A stretch of DNA of 35,808 nucleotides from JAWXUE01 sp044432865 (GTDB taxonomy: Bacteria > Bacillota_I > Bacilli_A > Acholeplasmatales > Anaeroplasmataceae), in NCBI GenBank assembly GCA_044432865.1, contig JAWXUF010000010.1:1-35808 (forward strand). The letters run 5' to 3'. The notes below the pieces were generated by a model. That model was given only the letters and a program-made list of their open reading frames with translations. It made no database searches and was not told where the DNA came from. Both the position numbers and the translations under genes were made by a program. Shown here piece after piece: positions 6,738-15,774 of the stretch. Position 1 is the first letter of the stretch. The number at the start of each line of letters is the position of its first letter.

Positions 6738-9700
6738 ATGAAGTCTAAATCTGAATTAGAATTTGAAAAAGAAGTAATAAATTATTTAACTAAAATAGGT
6801 GGTACGAAACAATGGGAGTATTTACATAAAATAAAAACAACAGAAGGACTTTGGAATAATTTTAAATCAATAATAGAACAAAATAATTTCGCTAAATTAG
6901 ACAAGCCATTAAGTGAGAATGAATTTAATCAAGTAAAAAAAATAATATCCAATTTAAATTCACCATACAAAGCTGGACAATTTCTATATGGTGTTAATGG
7001 AGTTTCTGAAATAGAAATTGATTTAGATAATGGTAAACATATCTTTTTAAATATATTTGATCAAGCAAAAGTTGGTGGTGGATCAACAATATATCAAATA
7101 GTAAATCAAATAGAAAGAGCAAATGTAATTAATGGGAAAAATAATAGAAGATTTGATATAACATTATTAATAAATGGATTACCAATACTACAAATAGAAT
7201 TAAAAAGAGCAATGCAAAATATAGATGATGCATTAAACCAAATGAAGCAATATATTGGTGAAAAACAATATACTGATATATTTTCAACATTACAAATATT
7301 AATTGCTATGTCACCTCATGAAATTAAATATATGGCAAATACAACATTGGATAAATTTAATAAAACATTTGCATTCAGATGGCATAAAGAAAATGAACCC
7401 AATCCAGTAACATCATGGAAAATATTTGGAGATGAATTTCTATCAATACCAATGGCTCATGATATGGCTACAAGATTTATGATACTAGACGGAACAAAAA
7501 ATAAAGAAACATTAAAAGTAATGAGATATTATCAAGTATATGCAACAAGAAACATAATAGATAAAGTACAAAGATATTCATTTAATGAAAGAAGTAAAAG
7601 ATTAGGATATATATGGCATACAACAGGAAGTGGTAAAACTATTACAAGTTTTAAAACGGCATGGTTAGCAAGCAAATTACCAAATGTATCTAAAGTAATA
7701 TTTCTAGTTGATAGAATCGCCCTAACAAATCAAACAACTCATGCATATAGAGCATATGACCCAAATTCATCATTTGGAAGTGGAGTAGTAGCTGATACAT
7801 CAAGTGTTTTTGATTTACATAAAAAATTAAATAAAAAAAGTGATAAAAATATTGTTGTTACAAGTATTCAAAAGATGGCTAGATATGCTAAACAAGGTAA
7901 AATAAATGACAATGACAACTACTTATTTATTGTTGATGAAGCACATCGATCAACGGGAAATGATGCGGATAATTTCGGAATGATTAATGTAATAAAAAAT
8001 ACATTTATTAAATCAGCCTGGATTGGATATACAGGTACACCTAGATTTCCTGAAACAAGTGAAATATTTGGTGAGAGATTACATGCATATACAATAAAAG
8101 AAGCAATTGCTGATAGAAATGTACTTGGATTTAATGTTGAATTTAAAGAAACAGTAGCAGAGCCTACATTATCTAGCGAAACAAAATTTGATGAAAATTT
8201 AATTGCAGCTGCTTATGATAAATCGGAAGAACATTTAGAAATAGTTGTTAAAGATATTTTAGATAATTGGAAAATTAGATCATGTAATAAAAAATATAAT
8301 GCAATATTTACCGTACATGTATCAGGTGTTGGGGCAAGTATTCCAAGAGCATTTGATTATTATTTTAAGTTTATTGAAATAATGAATCAAAGACCAATAG
8401 AAGAAAGGCTTAACATTGCTATTAGTGTATCACAAGATACATCAAATGGAGAATTACAATATGAAAAAAATGAGAGATTAAATTTAGCAATAACAAATTA
8501 CGATAATATTTTTAAAACAAAACATGATATGAAAATGGTTAAAGAATATAAAGATGATATAACAAGAAGATTGAATAAAACAGCAGATGATGGTAACTAT
8601 CTTGATTTAGTAATAGTAGTAGATCAATTATTGACAGGTTTTGATGCTCCAGAATTAAATTGTTTATATGTTGATAGAGTATTAACAGGTGCTAACTTAA
8701 TTCAAGCTTATTCAAGAACGAATAGAGTTGAAAATTTTGATAATAAACCATGGGGAAATGTAATAAATTATAGATTTCCTAAAAGAAATGAATTAGAAAT
8801 GAATAAAGCTCTTGCTACATATTCAAATAGAGATAAAGCAGAACAACTTAGTCTAAAAGAATTACAACAAGTTAATGAAGAGGATGGAATATTATCAAAA
8901 AAATTTGGATATTTCAAAGGGAAAATATCTGATGTAGTCGATAAACTTTACAATTTAACTAATGGATTTCAAGGGATATCACTTAGTGAAAAAGAACAAG
9001 AAGAATCATTTGAATTAATAAAAGAATATAATTCTTTAATTAACAAAATGAAACAATTTACTGTAGATGACTTAGGGAATGAAATTTCTGCTTATTCTAA
9101 TGGTGACGAATTCCTTAATATTATTGGAATTACAAAAGAAGAAGAAATAAAACTTACATCCACTATCTTTAATCAATTAAAAGAATATAGAGCAAAAAAA
9201 GAAGATATTGATATTTCAGAGGTAGATTTTAATATTGTACATGTACATGATGTTAGAATTAACTATGATTATTTAATTGATTTATTAGCTAGAATAGCTA
9301 ACGAAGTACATGAGGATGAAGTAAGTAAGATTGATAAAACTTATGTTGAAATTAAACTTGAAGTTGATAAAATTAAAAATGACAATGAAAGAAAAAGAAT
9401 CAATGAATTTGTAGATAAGATTATTTCTAATGAATATGAATTTGATAGTTATCCAGTTAGTAATGACTTTAATACGATTGAAGAAGGTATAAAGAAATCA
9501 TTAATACAATCAAATCTAAGATTAACAACTGATTTTATTAGAAAGTTTGGATTGGATAATGCGATTACTCCAAAGAAACTAGAGGTTATTTTACAAGAAC
9601 ATAAGTATGGTATGGATGATTTAGATAATCAAGGTTTAATTACTGAAATGATAAATTTAGCACGAGAAGATTATAGTGGAATTTCTGGAGATGAAATAAA

Positions 9701-9785
9701 AAATTTATCATGGTCTAAGTATAGATTGAGAGTAAGAGAAGAACTTAAAGTTCTTGCTGATGAAGTGAAGAAATATGAAAAATAA
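6738..9785 (+). CDS. hsdR: Type I restriction enzyme subunit R (locus 1)
   Basis: About 1015 aa. The ATG at 6738 is preferred over 6732, which lies only one base after the AAAGGAG site. Domains in order: N-terminal PD-(D/E)xK nuclease with DITLLINGLPILQIELKRA around residues 135-155; SF2 translocase with Walker A WHTTGSGKT (~295), DEAH box VDEAHRS (~400), TGTPRF (~432) and TGFDAPEL (~635, with the later Arg-finger motif YSRTNR); a long helical C-terminus that docks to the methylase. It translocates and cuts DNA away from unmodified sites as part of the R2M2S complex. hsdM starts 14 bp after its stop. Appears intact and of normal length. Confidence 0.93.
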   Translation: MKSKSELEFEKEVINYLTKIGGTKQWEYLHKIKTTEGLWNNFKSIIEQNNFAKLDKPLSENEFNQVKKIISNLNSPYKAGQFLYGVNGVSEIEIDLDNGKHIFLNIFDQAKVGGGSTIYQIVNQIERANVINGKNNRRFDITLLINGLPILQIELKRAMQNIDDALNQMKQYIGEKQYTDIFSTLQILIAMSPHEIKYMANTTLDKFNKTFAFRWHKENEPNPVTSWKIFGDEFLSIPMAHDMATRFMILDGTKNKETLKVMRYYQVYATRNIIDKVQRYSFNERSKRLGYIWHTTGSGKTITSFKTAWLASKLPNVSKVIFLVDRIALTNQTTHAYRAYDPNSSFGSGVVADTSSVFDLHKKLNKKSDKNIVVTSIQKMARYAKQGKINDNDNYLFIVDEAHRSTGNDADNFGMINVIKNTFIKSAWIGYTGTPRFPETSEIFGERLHAYTIKEAIADRNVLGFNVEFKETVAEPTLSSETKFDENLIAAAYDKSEEHLEIVVKDILDNWKIRSCNKKYNAIFTVHVSGVGASIPRAFDYYFKFIEIMNQRPIEERLNIAISVSQDTSNGELQYEKNERLNLAITNYDNIFKTKHDMKMVKEYKDDITRRLNKTADDGNYLDLVIVVDQLLTGFDAPELNCLYVDRVLTGANLIQAYSRTNRVENFDNKPWGNVINYRFPKRNELEMNKALATYSNRDKAEQLSLKELQQVNEEDGILSKKFGYFKGKISDVVDKLYNLTNGFQGISLSEKEQEESFELIKEYNSLINKMKQFTVDDLGNEISAYSNGDEFLNIIGITKEEEIKLTSTIFNQLKEYRAKKEDIDISEVDFNIVHVHDVRINYDYLIDLLARIANEVHEDEVSKIDKTYVEIKLEVDKIKNDNERKRINEFVDKIISNEYEFDSYPVSNDFNTIEEGIKKSLIQSNLRLTTDFIRKFGLDNAITPKKLEVILQEHKYGMDDLDNQGLITEMINLAREDYSGISGDEIKNLSWSKYRLRVREELKVLADEVKKYEK

Positions 9786-9799
9786 AAAAGGGGAACAAA

Positions 9800-10096
9800 A
9801 TGAGCAATACAAATGAACTTGGGAATAAGCTGTGGGATATGGCTAATAATTTACGTGGAACAATGGATGCGAGTGAATATAAAAATTATATTTTACCATT
9901 CATGTTTTACAAATATTTATCAAATAATCAAGAAAAATATATAAAGGAAAACTTCCTTGAAGATTTTTATACAACAACAGACGAAGAGGAAATAATCTCT
10001 TTGTTACAAGATATTTCAATTGGTTTAGGTTATGTAATAGAACCTAAATATATGTGGGATAAAATTATTAGTGACATGATGAAGCTAAATTTATAG
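9800..10096 (+). CDS. hsdM: HsdM N-terminal part (frameshifted gene, locus 1)
   Basis: 98 aa, ATG behind AAAAGGGG. It is the normal HsdM N-terminal helical domain (NELGNKLWDMANNLRGTMD, then YILPFMFYKYLS), ending abnormally after WDKIISDM at a TAG. The rest of HsdM continues in the -1 frame, where the expected IASDFQQMIESFN is encoded directly after. Distance from the conserved Trp to SDFQ is 14 residues, the family's usual spacing, if one base is skipped back. The break is either a one-base deletion or a frameshift site: the heptamer A AAT TTA lies in the correct phase at 10087-10093. No strong downstream stimulating structure is visible. Confidence 0.8.
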   Translation: MSNTNELGNKLWDMANNLRGTMDASEYKNYILPFMFYKYLSNNQEKYIKENFLEDFYTTTDEEEIISLLQDISIGLGYVIEPKYMWDKIISDMMKLNL

Positions 10097-10113
10097 CTAG
10101 TGATTTTCAACAA

Positions 10114-11394
10114 ATGATTGAGTCATTTAATTTAAATTTAATAAAGTATGAAAATAATCATAATGAAAATATTGAAGAGAAAAACTTTAAAAATGTATTT
10201 GATGATGTGAGATTAGGAGATTCAAGATTAGGTGAAACAACTGCAGAGAAAGCTAATGCACTTATTAAAGTTGTAAAAAAAATTGACGAATTAAAGTATG
10301 TTGATGAAACAGGTAAAGATATTTTAGGTGATGTATATGAATACATGATTGGTAAATTTGCTGCTAATGCTGGGAAAAAGGGTGGAGAATTTTACACACC
10401 ACATTCAGTAAGTGTAATATTATCTAAAATGGTTACTGCTAATGCTAAAAATAATTCAAAACAATTTAGAGTTTACGACCCAACATGTGGATCAGGCTCA
10501 TTACTTTTAACTGTTAGACAAGAATTACCTTTTGTTAATAAAGAGCGAAGTGTAAATTTCTATGGTCAAGAATTAAATAAAACAACATTTAACATTGCTA
10601 GGATGAATTTAATGATGCACAACGTGCATTATAGAAATATGAAATTAAGATGTGCAGATACATTAGACTCAGATTGGCCTTTTAGTAAAGAAAATGGAAT
10701 TAATATCCCATTAAAATTTGATGCTATTGTTGCAAATCCTCCTTATTCTCAATCATGGGATACTAAGGATGTTGATAGAGAGAAAGATATTAGATTTAAA
10801 GAGTATGGAGTTGCTCCAGCATCAAAAGCTGATTACGCATTTATATTACATGGATTATATCATTTAGATAGTAAAGGTACTATGGCTATTGTATTGCCAC
10901 ATGGTGTATTATTTAGAGGTGCAAGCGAAGGTAAAATAAGAAAAAACTTAATAAAAAATAATATGTTGGATGCTGTTATAGGATTACCATCAAATTTATT
11001 TTATGGAACATCTATCCCAACATGTATTTTAGTATTTAAGGGCGCTGAGATTAGAAAAACAAAAGATATTCTATTTATTGATGCATCAAAAGAATTTGTA
11101 AAAGATAAAAATCAAAATATTTTAACAAAAGAACATATTGATAAAATATTTGATACATATAATGAAAGAAAAGAAATAGATAAATATTCACATAATGCTA
11201 CAATAGATGAAATAGAAGAGAATGATTATAATTTAAATATTCCTAGATATGTAGATACATTTGAAGAGGAAGAAGAAATTGATATAAAAGAAGTATTAAA
11301 GAATATTAAGGAATTAGAAACTCAAAGAGATGAACTAGATGTTGAAATCAATAAATACTTAAAAGAATTAGGATTATTAGGGGATGATGAATAG
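10114..11394 (+). CDS. hsdM: HsdM catalytic part (frameshifted gene, locus 1)
   Basis: 426 aa from the first ATG, but the frame is open from about 10074 and joins the N-terminal part in the -1 frame. It holds the N6-adenine methyltransferase domain: KKGGEFYTPHSVSVIL, motif I DPTCGSGSLL (SAM binding), motif IV NPPY (catalysis), then LPHGVLFRG and an acidic coiled C-terminus that meets HsdS. No ribosome site precedes ATG 10114. If the N-terminal domain is not joined by frameshifting, methylation may fail while HsdR is intact; type I restriction needs HsdM, so the whole system might then be inactive. The stop overlaps the hsdS GTG start (TAGTG). Confidence 0.8.
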   Translation: MIESFNLNLIKYENNHNENIEEKNFKNVFDDVRLGDSRLGETTAEKANALIKVVKKIDELKYVDETGKDILGDVYEYMIGKFAANAGKKGGEFYTPHSVSVILSKMVTANAKNNSKQFRVYDPTCGSGSLLLTVRQELPFVNKERSVNFYGQELNKTTFNIARMNLMMHNVHYRNMKLRCADTLDSDWPFSKENGINIPLKFDAIVANPPYSQSWDTKDVDREKDIRFKEYGVAPASKADYAFILHGLYHLDSKGTMAIVLPHGVLFRGASEGKIRKNLIKNNMLDAVIGLPSNLFYGTSIPTCILVFKGAEIRKTKDILFIDASKEFVKDKNQNILTKEHIDKIFDTYNERKEIDKYSHNATIDEIEENDYNLNIPRYVDTFEEEEEIDIKEVLKNIKELETQRDELDVEINKYLKELGLLGDDE

Positions 11395-12551
11395 TGGAAA
11401 AGAACAATAAAACCCTTAATGTACCAAATTTGAGATTTCCTGAATTCAAAGATGAATGGATTGAGTACAAGCTAAAAGATAACTTCATTTTTAAAAATGG
11501 TCTTAATAAAGAAAAGGAAAGTTTTGGTTTTGGGACACCAATAGTTAATTACATGGATGTTAATAAGAATAGATTTTTATATACTGATAATATAAAAGGA
11601 TTAGTTAATGTCAACGAAAAAGAACTTGAAAATTATTCAGTGGAAAAAGGTGATGTGTTCTTCACAAGAACTAGTGAAACATCTGATGAAATAGGATTAT
11701 CATCAGTTATACTAGACAAAACTGAAAAAACAGTTTTTAGTGGATTTGTTCTACGAGCTAGACCCTTTACTAATAATTTACTTCCGGAATTTTGCGCATA
11801 TTCATTTAGTAATAAAAGAGTACGTAACGAAATTATTAAAAAAAGTTCAATAACTACTAGAGCTTTAACTAGTGGTACATCATTAAATGAAGTAATAAAC
11901 TTCTACCCTTCATTAGATGAACAAATTAAAATTTCATCTTTAATGATTTTATTAGAAAGGAAAATACAAACTCAAATGAAAATCATTGATAATTATGAAT
12001 CCTTAATTTACATTTTAAGGAAAAGACTATTAAGTAGTGTGGGTGGTAATTTTGTTTTACTTTCTAGTATATCAGAAATATATCAACCTCAAACAATATC
12101 AAAAGACCAATTTGATAAAAATGGATTTTATTTAGTTTATGGAGCAAACGGAGTAATAGGTAGATATAATCAGTATAATCATGAAAATTCTCAAGTATGT
12201 ATTTCTTGTAGGGGAGAAAGTTGTGGTGCTGTAACATTTACATGTGAGAAATCTTGGATAACTGGTAATTCAATGGTTATTAATTTTGATAATAATACAA
12301 ATATTTCAAAAAAATTCATGTATTATTATTTAAAAAATATTAACTTTAAAAATATTATTTCTGGATCAGGTCAACCTCAAATAACGAGAACTCCATTACA
12401 AAAAATGAAAATAAAGTTACCTGCTATTGAACATCAAAAATATATAGTAAATATTTTAGATTGTGTAAATAATTATAGAAATACACTAGAGATAAGTAAT
12501 GATAATTTACGTTCTACAAAAAAATATTTATTAGAAAACATCTTTATATAA
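11394..12551 (+). CDS. hsdS: Type I specificity subunit, expressed orientation
   Basis: 385 aa, GTG start overlapping the hsdM stop by one base. Two target-recognition domains separated by conserved helices: TRD1 after LRFPEFKDEW, a central helix pair around DEQIKISSLMILLERKIQTQMKIID (residues ~180-200), and TRD2 ending with IEHQKYIVNILDCVNNYRN. HsdS sets the bipartite DNA target. A 43-bp stretch at 11418-11460, covering the codons for NVPNLRFPEFKDEW, is repeated inverted at 13728-13770, so the gene body can be exchanged with the silent hsdS on the other strand. Its stop lies in the palindrome TTATATAA (12544-12551), which also holds the stop of the opposing gene. Confidence 0.92.
   Translation: MEKNNKTLNVPNLRFPEFKDEWIEYKLKDNFIFKNGLNKEKESFGFGTPIVNYMDVNKNRFLYTDNIKGLVNVNEKELENYSVEKGDVFFTRTSETSDEIGLSSVILDKTEKTVFSGFVLRARPFTNNLLPEFCAYSFSNKRVRNEIIKKSSITTRALTSGTSLNEVINFYPSLDEQIKISSLMILLERKIQTQMKIIDNYESLIYILRKRLLSSVGGNFVLLSSISEIYQPQTISKDQFDKNGFYLVYGANGVIGRYNQYNHENSQVCISCRGESCGAVTFTCEKSWITGNSMVINFDNNTNISKKFMYYYLKNINFKNIISGSGQPQITRTPLQKMKIKLPAIEHQKYIVNILDCVNNYRNTLEISNDNLRSTKKYLLENIFI
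11418..11460 (+). repeat. 43-bp inverted repeat, left arm (hsdS inversion site)
   Basis: Perfect inverted match to 13728-13770, checked base by base; the flanking bases differ on both sides. It encodes the conserved hsdS N-terminus and probably serves as the crossover site for the neighbouring tyrosine recombinase. Confidence 0.9.
11973..11989 (+). repeat. 17-bp internal hsdS inverted repeat, left arm
   Basis: CAAATGAAAATCATTGA, present in inverted form at 13175-13191, in the helix region between the two TRDs of each hsdS. It could be a second crossover site for shuffling TRD2, or simply conserved coding for QMKII. Confidence 0.45.
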
Positions 12552-13758
12552 GCATTTTTTGCAATAAATCTTTTTTAAGCACTTCTAATTTTTCTAAAAG
12601 TAAACCTTCAATTTTAATTTTGGAATTTAATTTATTTATATACCTTAAATGTTTTTGTTGCATATTATTTTCAATAAATAATTTTATATTAATGTCATAC
12701 AATTGCGAATCTTTTATAGCAGACATTGAACTACCTTCTGAAAAACGATTTTTTTGATTATTAAAATAATCAGATTTAAATATTTCAGATAACCAGACGC
12801 TTGATACGTTACTCATAGGTAATAATCCATAGAATCCTGTTGATAATATGAATTCATTTTCATCATTATCGCAACTTACAAACACCTTGTTTGAATTACT
12901 CATTTTCGCAAACCATACACTATTTTTAATAGGTAGCATTGAAGCTCTACTAGGTCTATTAAGATATGTTACCATACATTCTACACTTGTAATTCCATTT
13001 TTATCTATGGATGAAGTTGATAGATATTTTCTCGAACCGTCAAACATTTTTAATTGAGATGATTTAACTATTTCAAATTCATTTCGTTTCATAGCTTCAT
13101 GAATAGATAACTCATAAACTTCATTAGAAGATAATATATTACTTATATACAAATCTTTAAACATTTTATACTCCTCAATGATTTTCATTTGTAACTGTAT
13201 CTTATTTTCAATCTTATTTAATAAATCAACTATTTTAAATTGTTCATCTTTTGTTGGATAATTAATAGTTATCTCCTTTAAATTTGATTTGTTTATACTA
13301 TATACTTTTGTTCCAGTTGAAATTCTATTTAATTGGATTTGAGATGATTTACACTTTAAATGATATGATTTAAAACCAAATGCAAATTCATCTGTCTTAT
13401 CTCGGAGTAAAAATGTATGTAACCCTGATACAATTCTATCATCATTTTCTAACTTTAGTTCTATAGCTTTTGCAACATCCTTTTTATCTTCGGATGTATC
13501 AACAATTACTAAATCTCCCGACTTGATAAAATTCATTTTAGTTGTATCAATAGATTCATTTATATAGGGTATATGAGTATTATCCGATGAAATAATAGTT
13601 GTTTCAAATCCTTTATGAATTAAACCGTAATGTATATTTTTAACTTTACCTTTATTTTTGTTTAATGCATCCCATGATAATGAATTTGTACTCAATGCTT
13701 CAACTATAGTATCTAGTATACTAGATTTCCATTCATCTTTGAATTCAGGAAATCTCAA
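12544..13758 (-). CDS. hsdS: Silent inverted hsdS cassette
   Basis: 404 aa on the opposite strand. It begins at the shared LRFPEFKDEW sequence (its first codon, TTG, is the Leu of that motif), so it lacks the native start and ribosome site and is probably not translated as it lies. TRD1 and TRD2 differ from those of the expressed hsdS, while the central block DEQFKIVDLLNKIENKIQLQMKIIEEYK is conserved. Inversion between the 43-bp repeats would place it behind hsdM's start and give a new specificity. This matches known invertible hsdS loci, such as the pneumococcal ivr/SpnIII type. It converges on the expressed gene, both stops sharing TTATATAA. Confidence 0.88.
   Translation of the reverse strand: MRFPEFKDEWKSSILDTIVEALSTNSLSWDALNKNKGKVKNIHYGLIHKGFETTIISSDNTHIPYINESIDTTKMNFIKSGDLVIVDTSEDKKDVAKAIELKLENDDRIVSGLHTFLLRDKTDEFAFGFKSYHLKCKSSQIQLNRISTGTKVYSINKSNLKEITINYPTKDEQFKIVDLLNKIENKIQLQMKIIEEYKMFKDLYISNILSSNEVYELSIHEAMKRNEFEIVKSSQLKMFDGSRKYLSTSSIDKNGITSVECMVTYLNRPSRASMLPIKNSVWFAKMSNSNKVFVSCDNDENEFILSTGFYGLLPMSNVSSVWLSEIFKSDYFNNQKNRFSEGSSMSAIKDSQLYDINIKLFIENNMQQKHLRYINKLNSKIKIEGLLLEKLEVLKKDLLQKMLI
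13175..13191 (-). repeat. 17-bp internal hsdS inverted repeat, right arm
   Basis: Reverse complement of 11973-11989, in the equivalent inter-TRD position of the silent hsdS. Confidence 0.45.
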
Positions 13759-13770
13759 ATTTGGTACATT
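13728..13770 (-). repeat. 43-bp inverted repeat, right arm (hsdS inversion site)
   Basis: Perfect reverse complement of 11418-11460. The recombinase promoter starts immediately outside this arm. Confidence 0.9.
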
Positions 13771-13772
13771 CG

Positions 13773-13824
13773 TTACTATAAAACCTTAATGTGTTACAAT
13801 ATATTTGTATTAAACATAAGGAGG
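13773..13824 (+). promoter_or_regulatory. Recombinase promoter and ribosome site
   Basis: Extended -10 TGTTACAAT (13792-13800) with a weak -35 TTACTA (13773-13778), then AAGGAGG (13818-13824) seven bases before ATG 13832. The strong ribosome site points to 13832 as the real start although the frame there closes after 15 codons. Confidence 0.6.
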
Positions 13825-13831
13825 AAATAAG

Positions 13832-14778
13832 ATGAAAATACAAAAAAAAAATTTAGTGAGTATAGAATTACATGGTTAGAAACAAAGAAGCAGTTTGTTA
13901 AGGAGTCAACATTTTATGCATATAAGCTATTATTGGAGAATCATTTATCAATTAAATTTGATAATTATTATTTAGATAGTATTGATGAAAAAGTAGTACA
14001 AGATTATGTAATGAATTTATTAATTAATGGTAATTTAAGTAATGGACAAGCATTAATTGAAAAGACAACGAAAGATTTAGTGATATTACTTAAATCAATA
14101 CTAAAAGATGCTTCAAAAGAAAATTATTGTACATTAAAAACTATAAAAATAACCTATCCAACAAAACGTACAAATGATTTAGTTGAAGTTTATACTAAGT
14201 CTGAACATAAAAAAATTGTTGATTATATTTTAACTAATGTTGATTTTAAAAGTTTAGGAATAATGATTTGTCTAATGACTGGTGTAAGGATAGGTGAAGT
14301 TTGTGCGTTGAAGTGGTCAGATATTGAATTATCTAATCGAATAATTTCAATAAATAAAACAATACAAAGAGTTTATTCAAAAGAAACTAAAAGTAAAATT
14401 ATTATAGATACACCTAAAACAGCTAATTCAACAAGAGATATACCTATAGCAAACGAATTATATAAATTATTAAAATCTTTAATGACAAGATTAAATAAAG
14501 ATAATTATGTTTTAAGTAATAACTATAAACCAATAGAACCAAGAACATATAGAAAATATTTTGCTAATTTAATAATTGAAGTAGGAGTGAAAAAATTAAA
14601 ATTTCATTCTTTAAGACATACATTTGCAACTAGATGTGTCGAATCAAGTAGTGATTATAAAACAATAAGTGTTATATTAGGACATTCTAATATAGCAACA
14701 ACGTTAAATTTATATGTACATCCAAATAATGATCAAAAGAAGAACTGTATTGAAAAGATGTATAAATCATTGAGATAG
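13832..14778 (+). CDS. Tyrosine recombinase, out of frame at a poly(A)10 tract
   Basis: About 315 aa if one base is restored. From ATG 13832 the frame reads MKIQKK, passes A10 (13842-13851) and stops at a TAG after 15 codons; with 11 A's it would read on as KFSEYRITWLETKKQFVKES, a normal SAM-like N-terminus. The catalytic domain is complete: MTGVRIGEVCALKW (first Arg), HSLRHTFATRC (H-x-x-R), LGHSNIATTLNLY with the catalytic Tyr followed by VHPN. Lying beside an invertible hsdS with 43-bp repeats, it is most likely the inversion enzyme. The tract could switch it by slipped-strand mutation, or RNA polymerase slippage could yield some full product. Translation from TTG 13933 alone would lack much of the DNA-binding arm. 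Confidence 0.85.
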
Positions 14779-14896
14779 ATGGTAAAAAATGATGAATATT
14801 CTTCTAATTATGATGTTAATAAGAATTATTATTAAACACTCCTTTACAACAAACAACATACTTATACAATGACTTTATTTAAACTTGCTCGTTAAA

Positions 14897-14948
14897 TCAC
14901 ATATATGTAATAAATGCATTTGACAATATTACATATATGTAATAAAAT
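14897..14948 (+). promoter_or_regulatory. TAC promoter and operators (copy B)
   Basis: Same layout as copy A: TTGACA 14920-14925, 17-nt spacer filled by TTACATATATGTAA (14929-14942), TAAAAT 14943-14948. The distal operator (14897-14910) has one change, TCACATATATGTAA, which breaks its symmetry and might alter repression. Confidence 0.8.
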
Positions 14949-14967
14949 GTATTTGAGGTGATAAAAG

Positions 14968-15336
14968 TTGTTACATAAGTTTGAAAAGTTAAAAAATATA
15001 TACTATGTGGAAAGTTTTATTGATAATTTTAATAATGTAACTTCAGAGAAATTAGGAGTACCACCGGACGGAAGATATGAGAAATGGTTGAGAAGATCAT
15101 TGTTTACACTTGATAATTTAGCGGTGAAAGCAAATGGACTACAAACTTTTGAAAAGTTAAAAAACTGTGAATTTTATTCAATGAGGTATCCTAAATCTAA
15201 AATAAACCCTCGAATCATCTATTATATTATCGGAAATGCTATCATATTATTATATGTTTTTAAGGAAAAGTCTTCAGCAGATTATGATAGAGCAATAGAA
15301 AAATGTAAAAATATTTTAAAAAAGATGAATACTTAA
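14968..15336 (+). CDS. HigB/RelE-family toxin of TAC operon (copy B)
   Basis: Protein identical to the toxin at 1988-2356 (122 aa, TTG start, GAGGTGAT ribosome site), and no DNA difference was seen when the two were compared line by line. It lies 190 bp after the recombinase stop and transcribes the same way. Identical toxins mean either antitoxin copy can neutralise both, so the pair is redundant: loss of one copy should be tolerated while loss of both would be punished. The repeat spacing between the two copies is exactly 12,980 bp. Confidence 0.8.
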   Translation: MLHKFEKLKNIYYVESFIDNFNNVTSEKLGVPPDGRYEKWLRRSLFTLDNLAVKANGLQTFEKLKNCEFYSMRYPKSKINPRIIYYIIGNAIILLYVFKEKSSADYDRAIEKCKNILKKMNT

Positions 15337-15378
15337 GTAGTTTTTGAATAAAATAAATATAAAAGGGGAAGAATTTAC

Positions 15379-15774
15379 ATGAGTATAGAAGATAAAATTA
15401 AAAATGCTAAAAGTTCTAACTGGTTATTTGAAAATGTTTCACAAGAAGAAATTGATTATGAAAGAAAATCTGCTAAAATTGTTACTTTCTTATATGAAAA
15501 AAGAAGTGAATTGAAAATGAATCAAAAAGAGTTTGCAAAACACATGGGTGTTACTCAGGCTTTAATATCGAGATGGGAAAATGGTGATGTTAATTTCTCT
15601 CTTGATAAATTAACTGAAATATTAAATAAATTAAACTGTACATTTGAAATAAAAATTGTAGCTAATGAAAACAAGTACCATGAGGAAAGTTTTTCTTGTT
15701 CTTTGGATATAAAAAAAGAGGTAAATAAAATTGGACAAGTATTTGCTAAAGGAGAATTAGTTTATGGATATTAA
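15379..15774 (+). CDS. HigA-type HTH antitoxin with C-terminal extension (copy B)
   Basis: 131 aa, identical to the protein at 2399-2794: XRE helix-turn-helix at ~35-90 and a ~35-residue tail in the position of the chaperone-addiction region. Its product will bind the operators of both operons, so the two loci are cross-regulated. Overlaps the chaperone gene by 11 bp. Confidence 0.85.
   Translation: MSIEDKIKNAKSSNWLFENVSQEEIDYERKSAKIVTFLYEKRSELKMNQKEFAKHMGVTQALISRWENGDVNFSLDKLTEILNKLNCTFEIKIVANENKYHEESFSCSLDIKKEVNKIGQVFAKGELVYGY

Noticed and set aside
12848..13057. Plus-strand open frame inside the silent hsdS
   Set aside because: Shadow of the minus-strand hsdS; no ribosome site and no recognisable protein.
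13933..14778. TTG at 13933 as the genuine recombinase start
   Set aside because: No ribosome site precedes it, and homologous-looking N-terminal sequence continues upstream to the well-placed ATG 13832 once one A is added.
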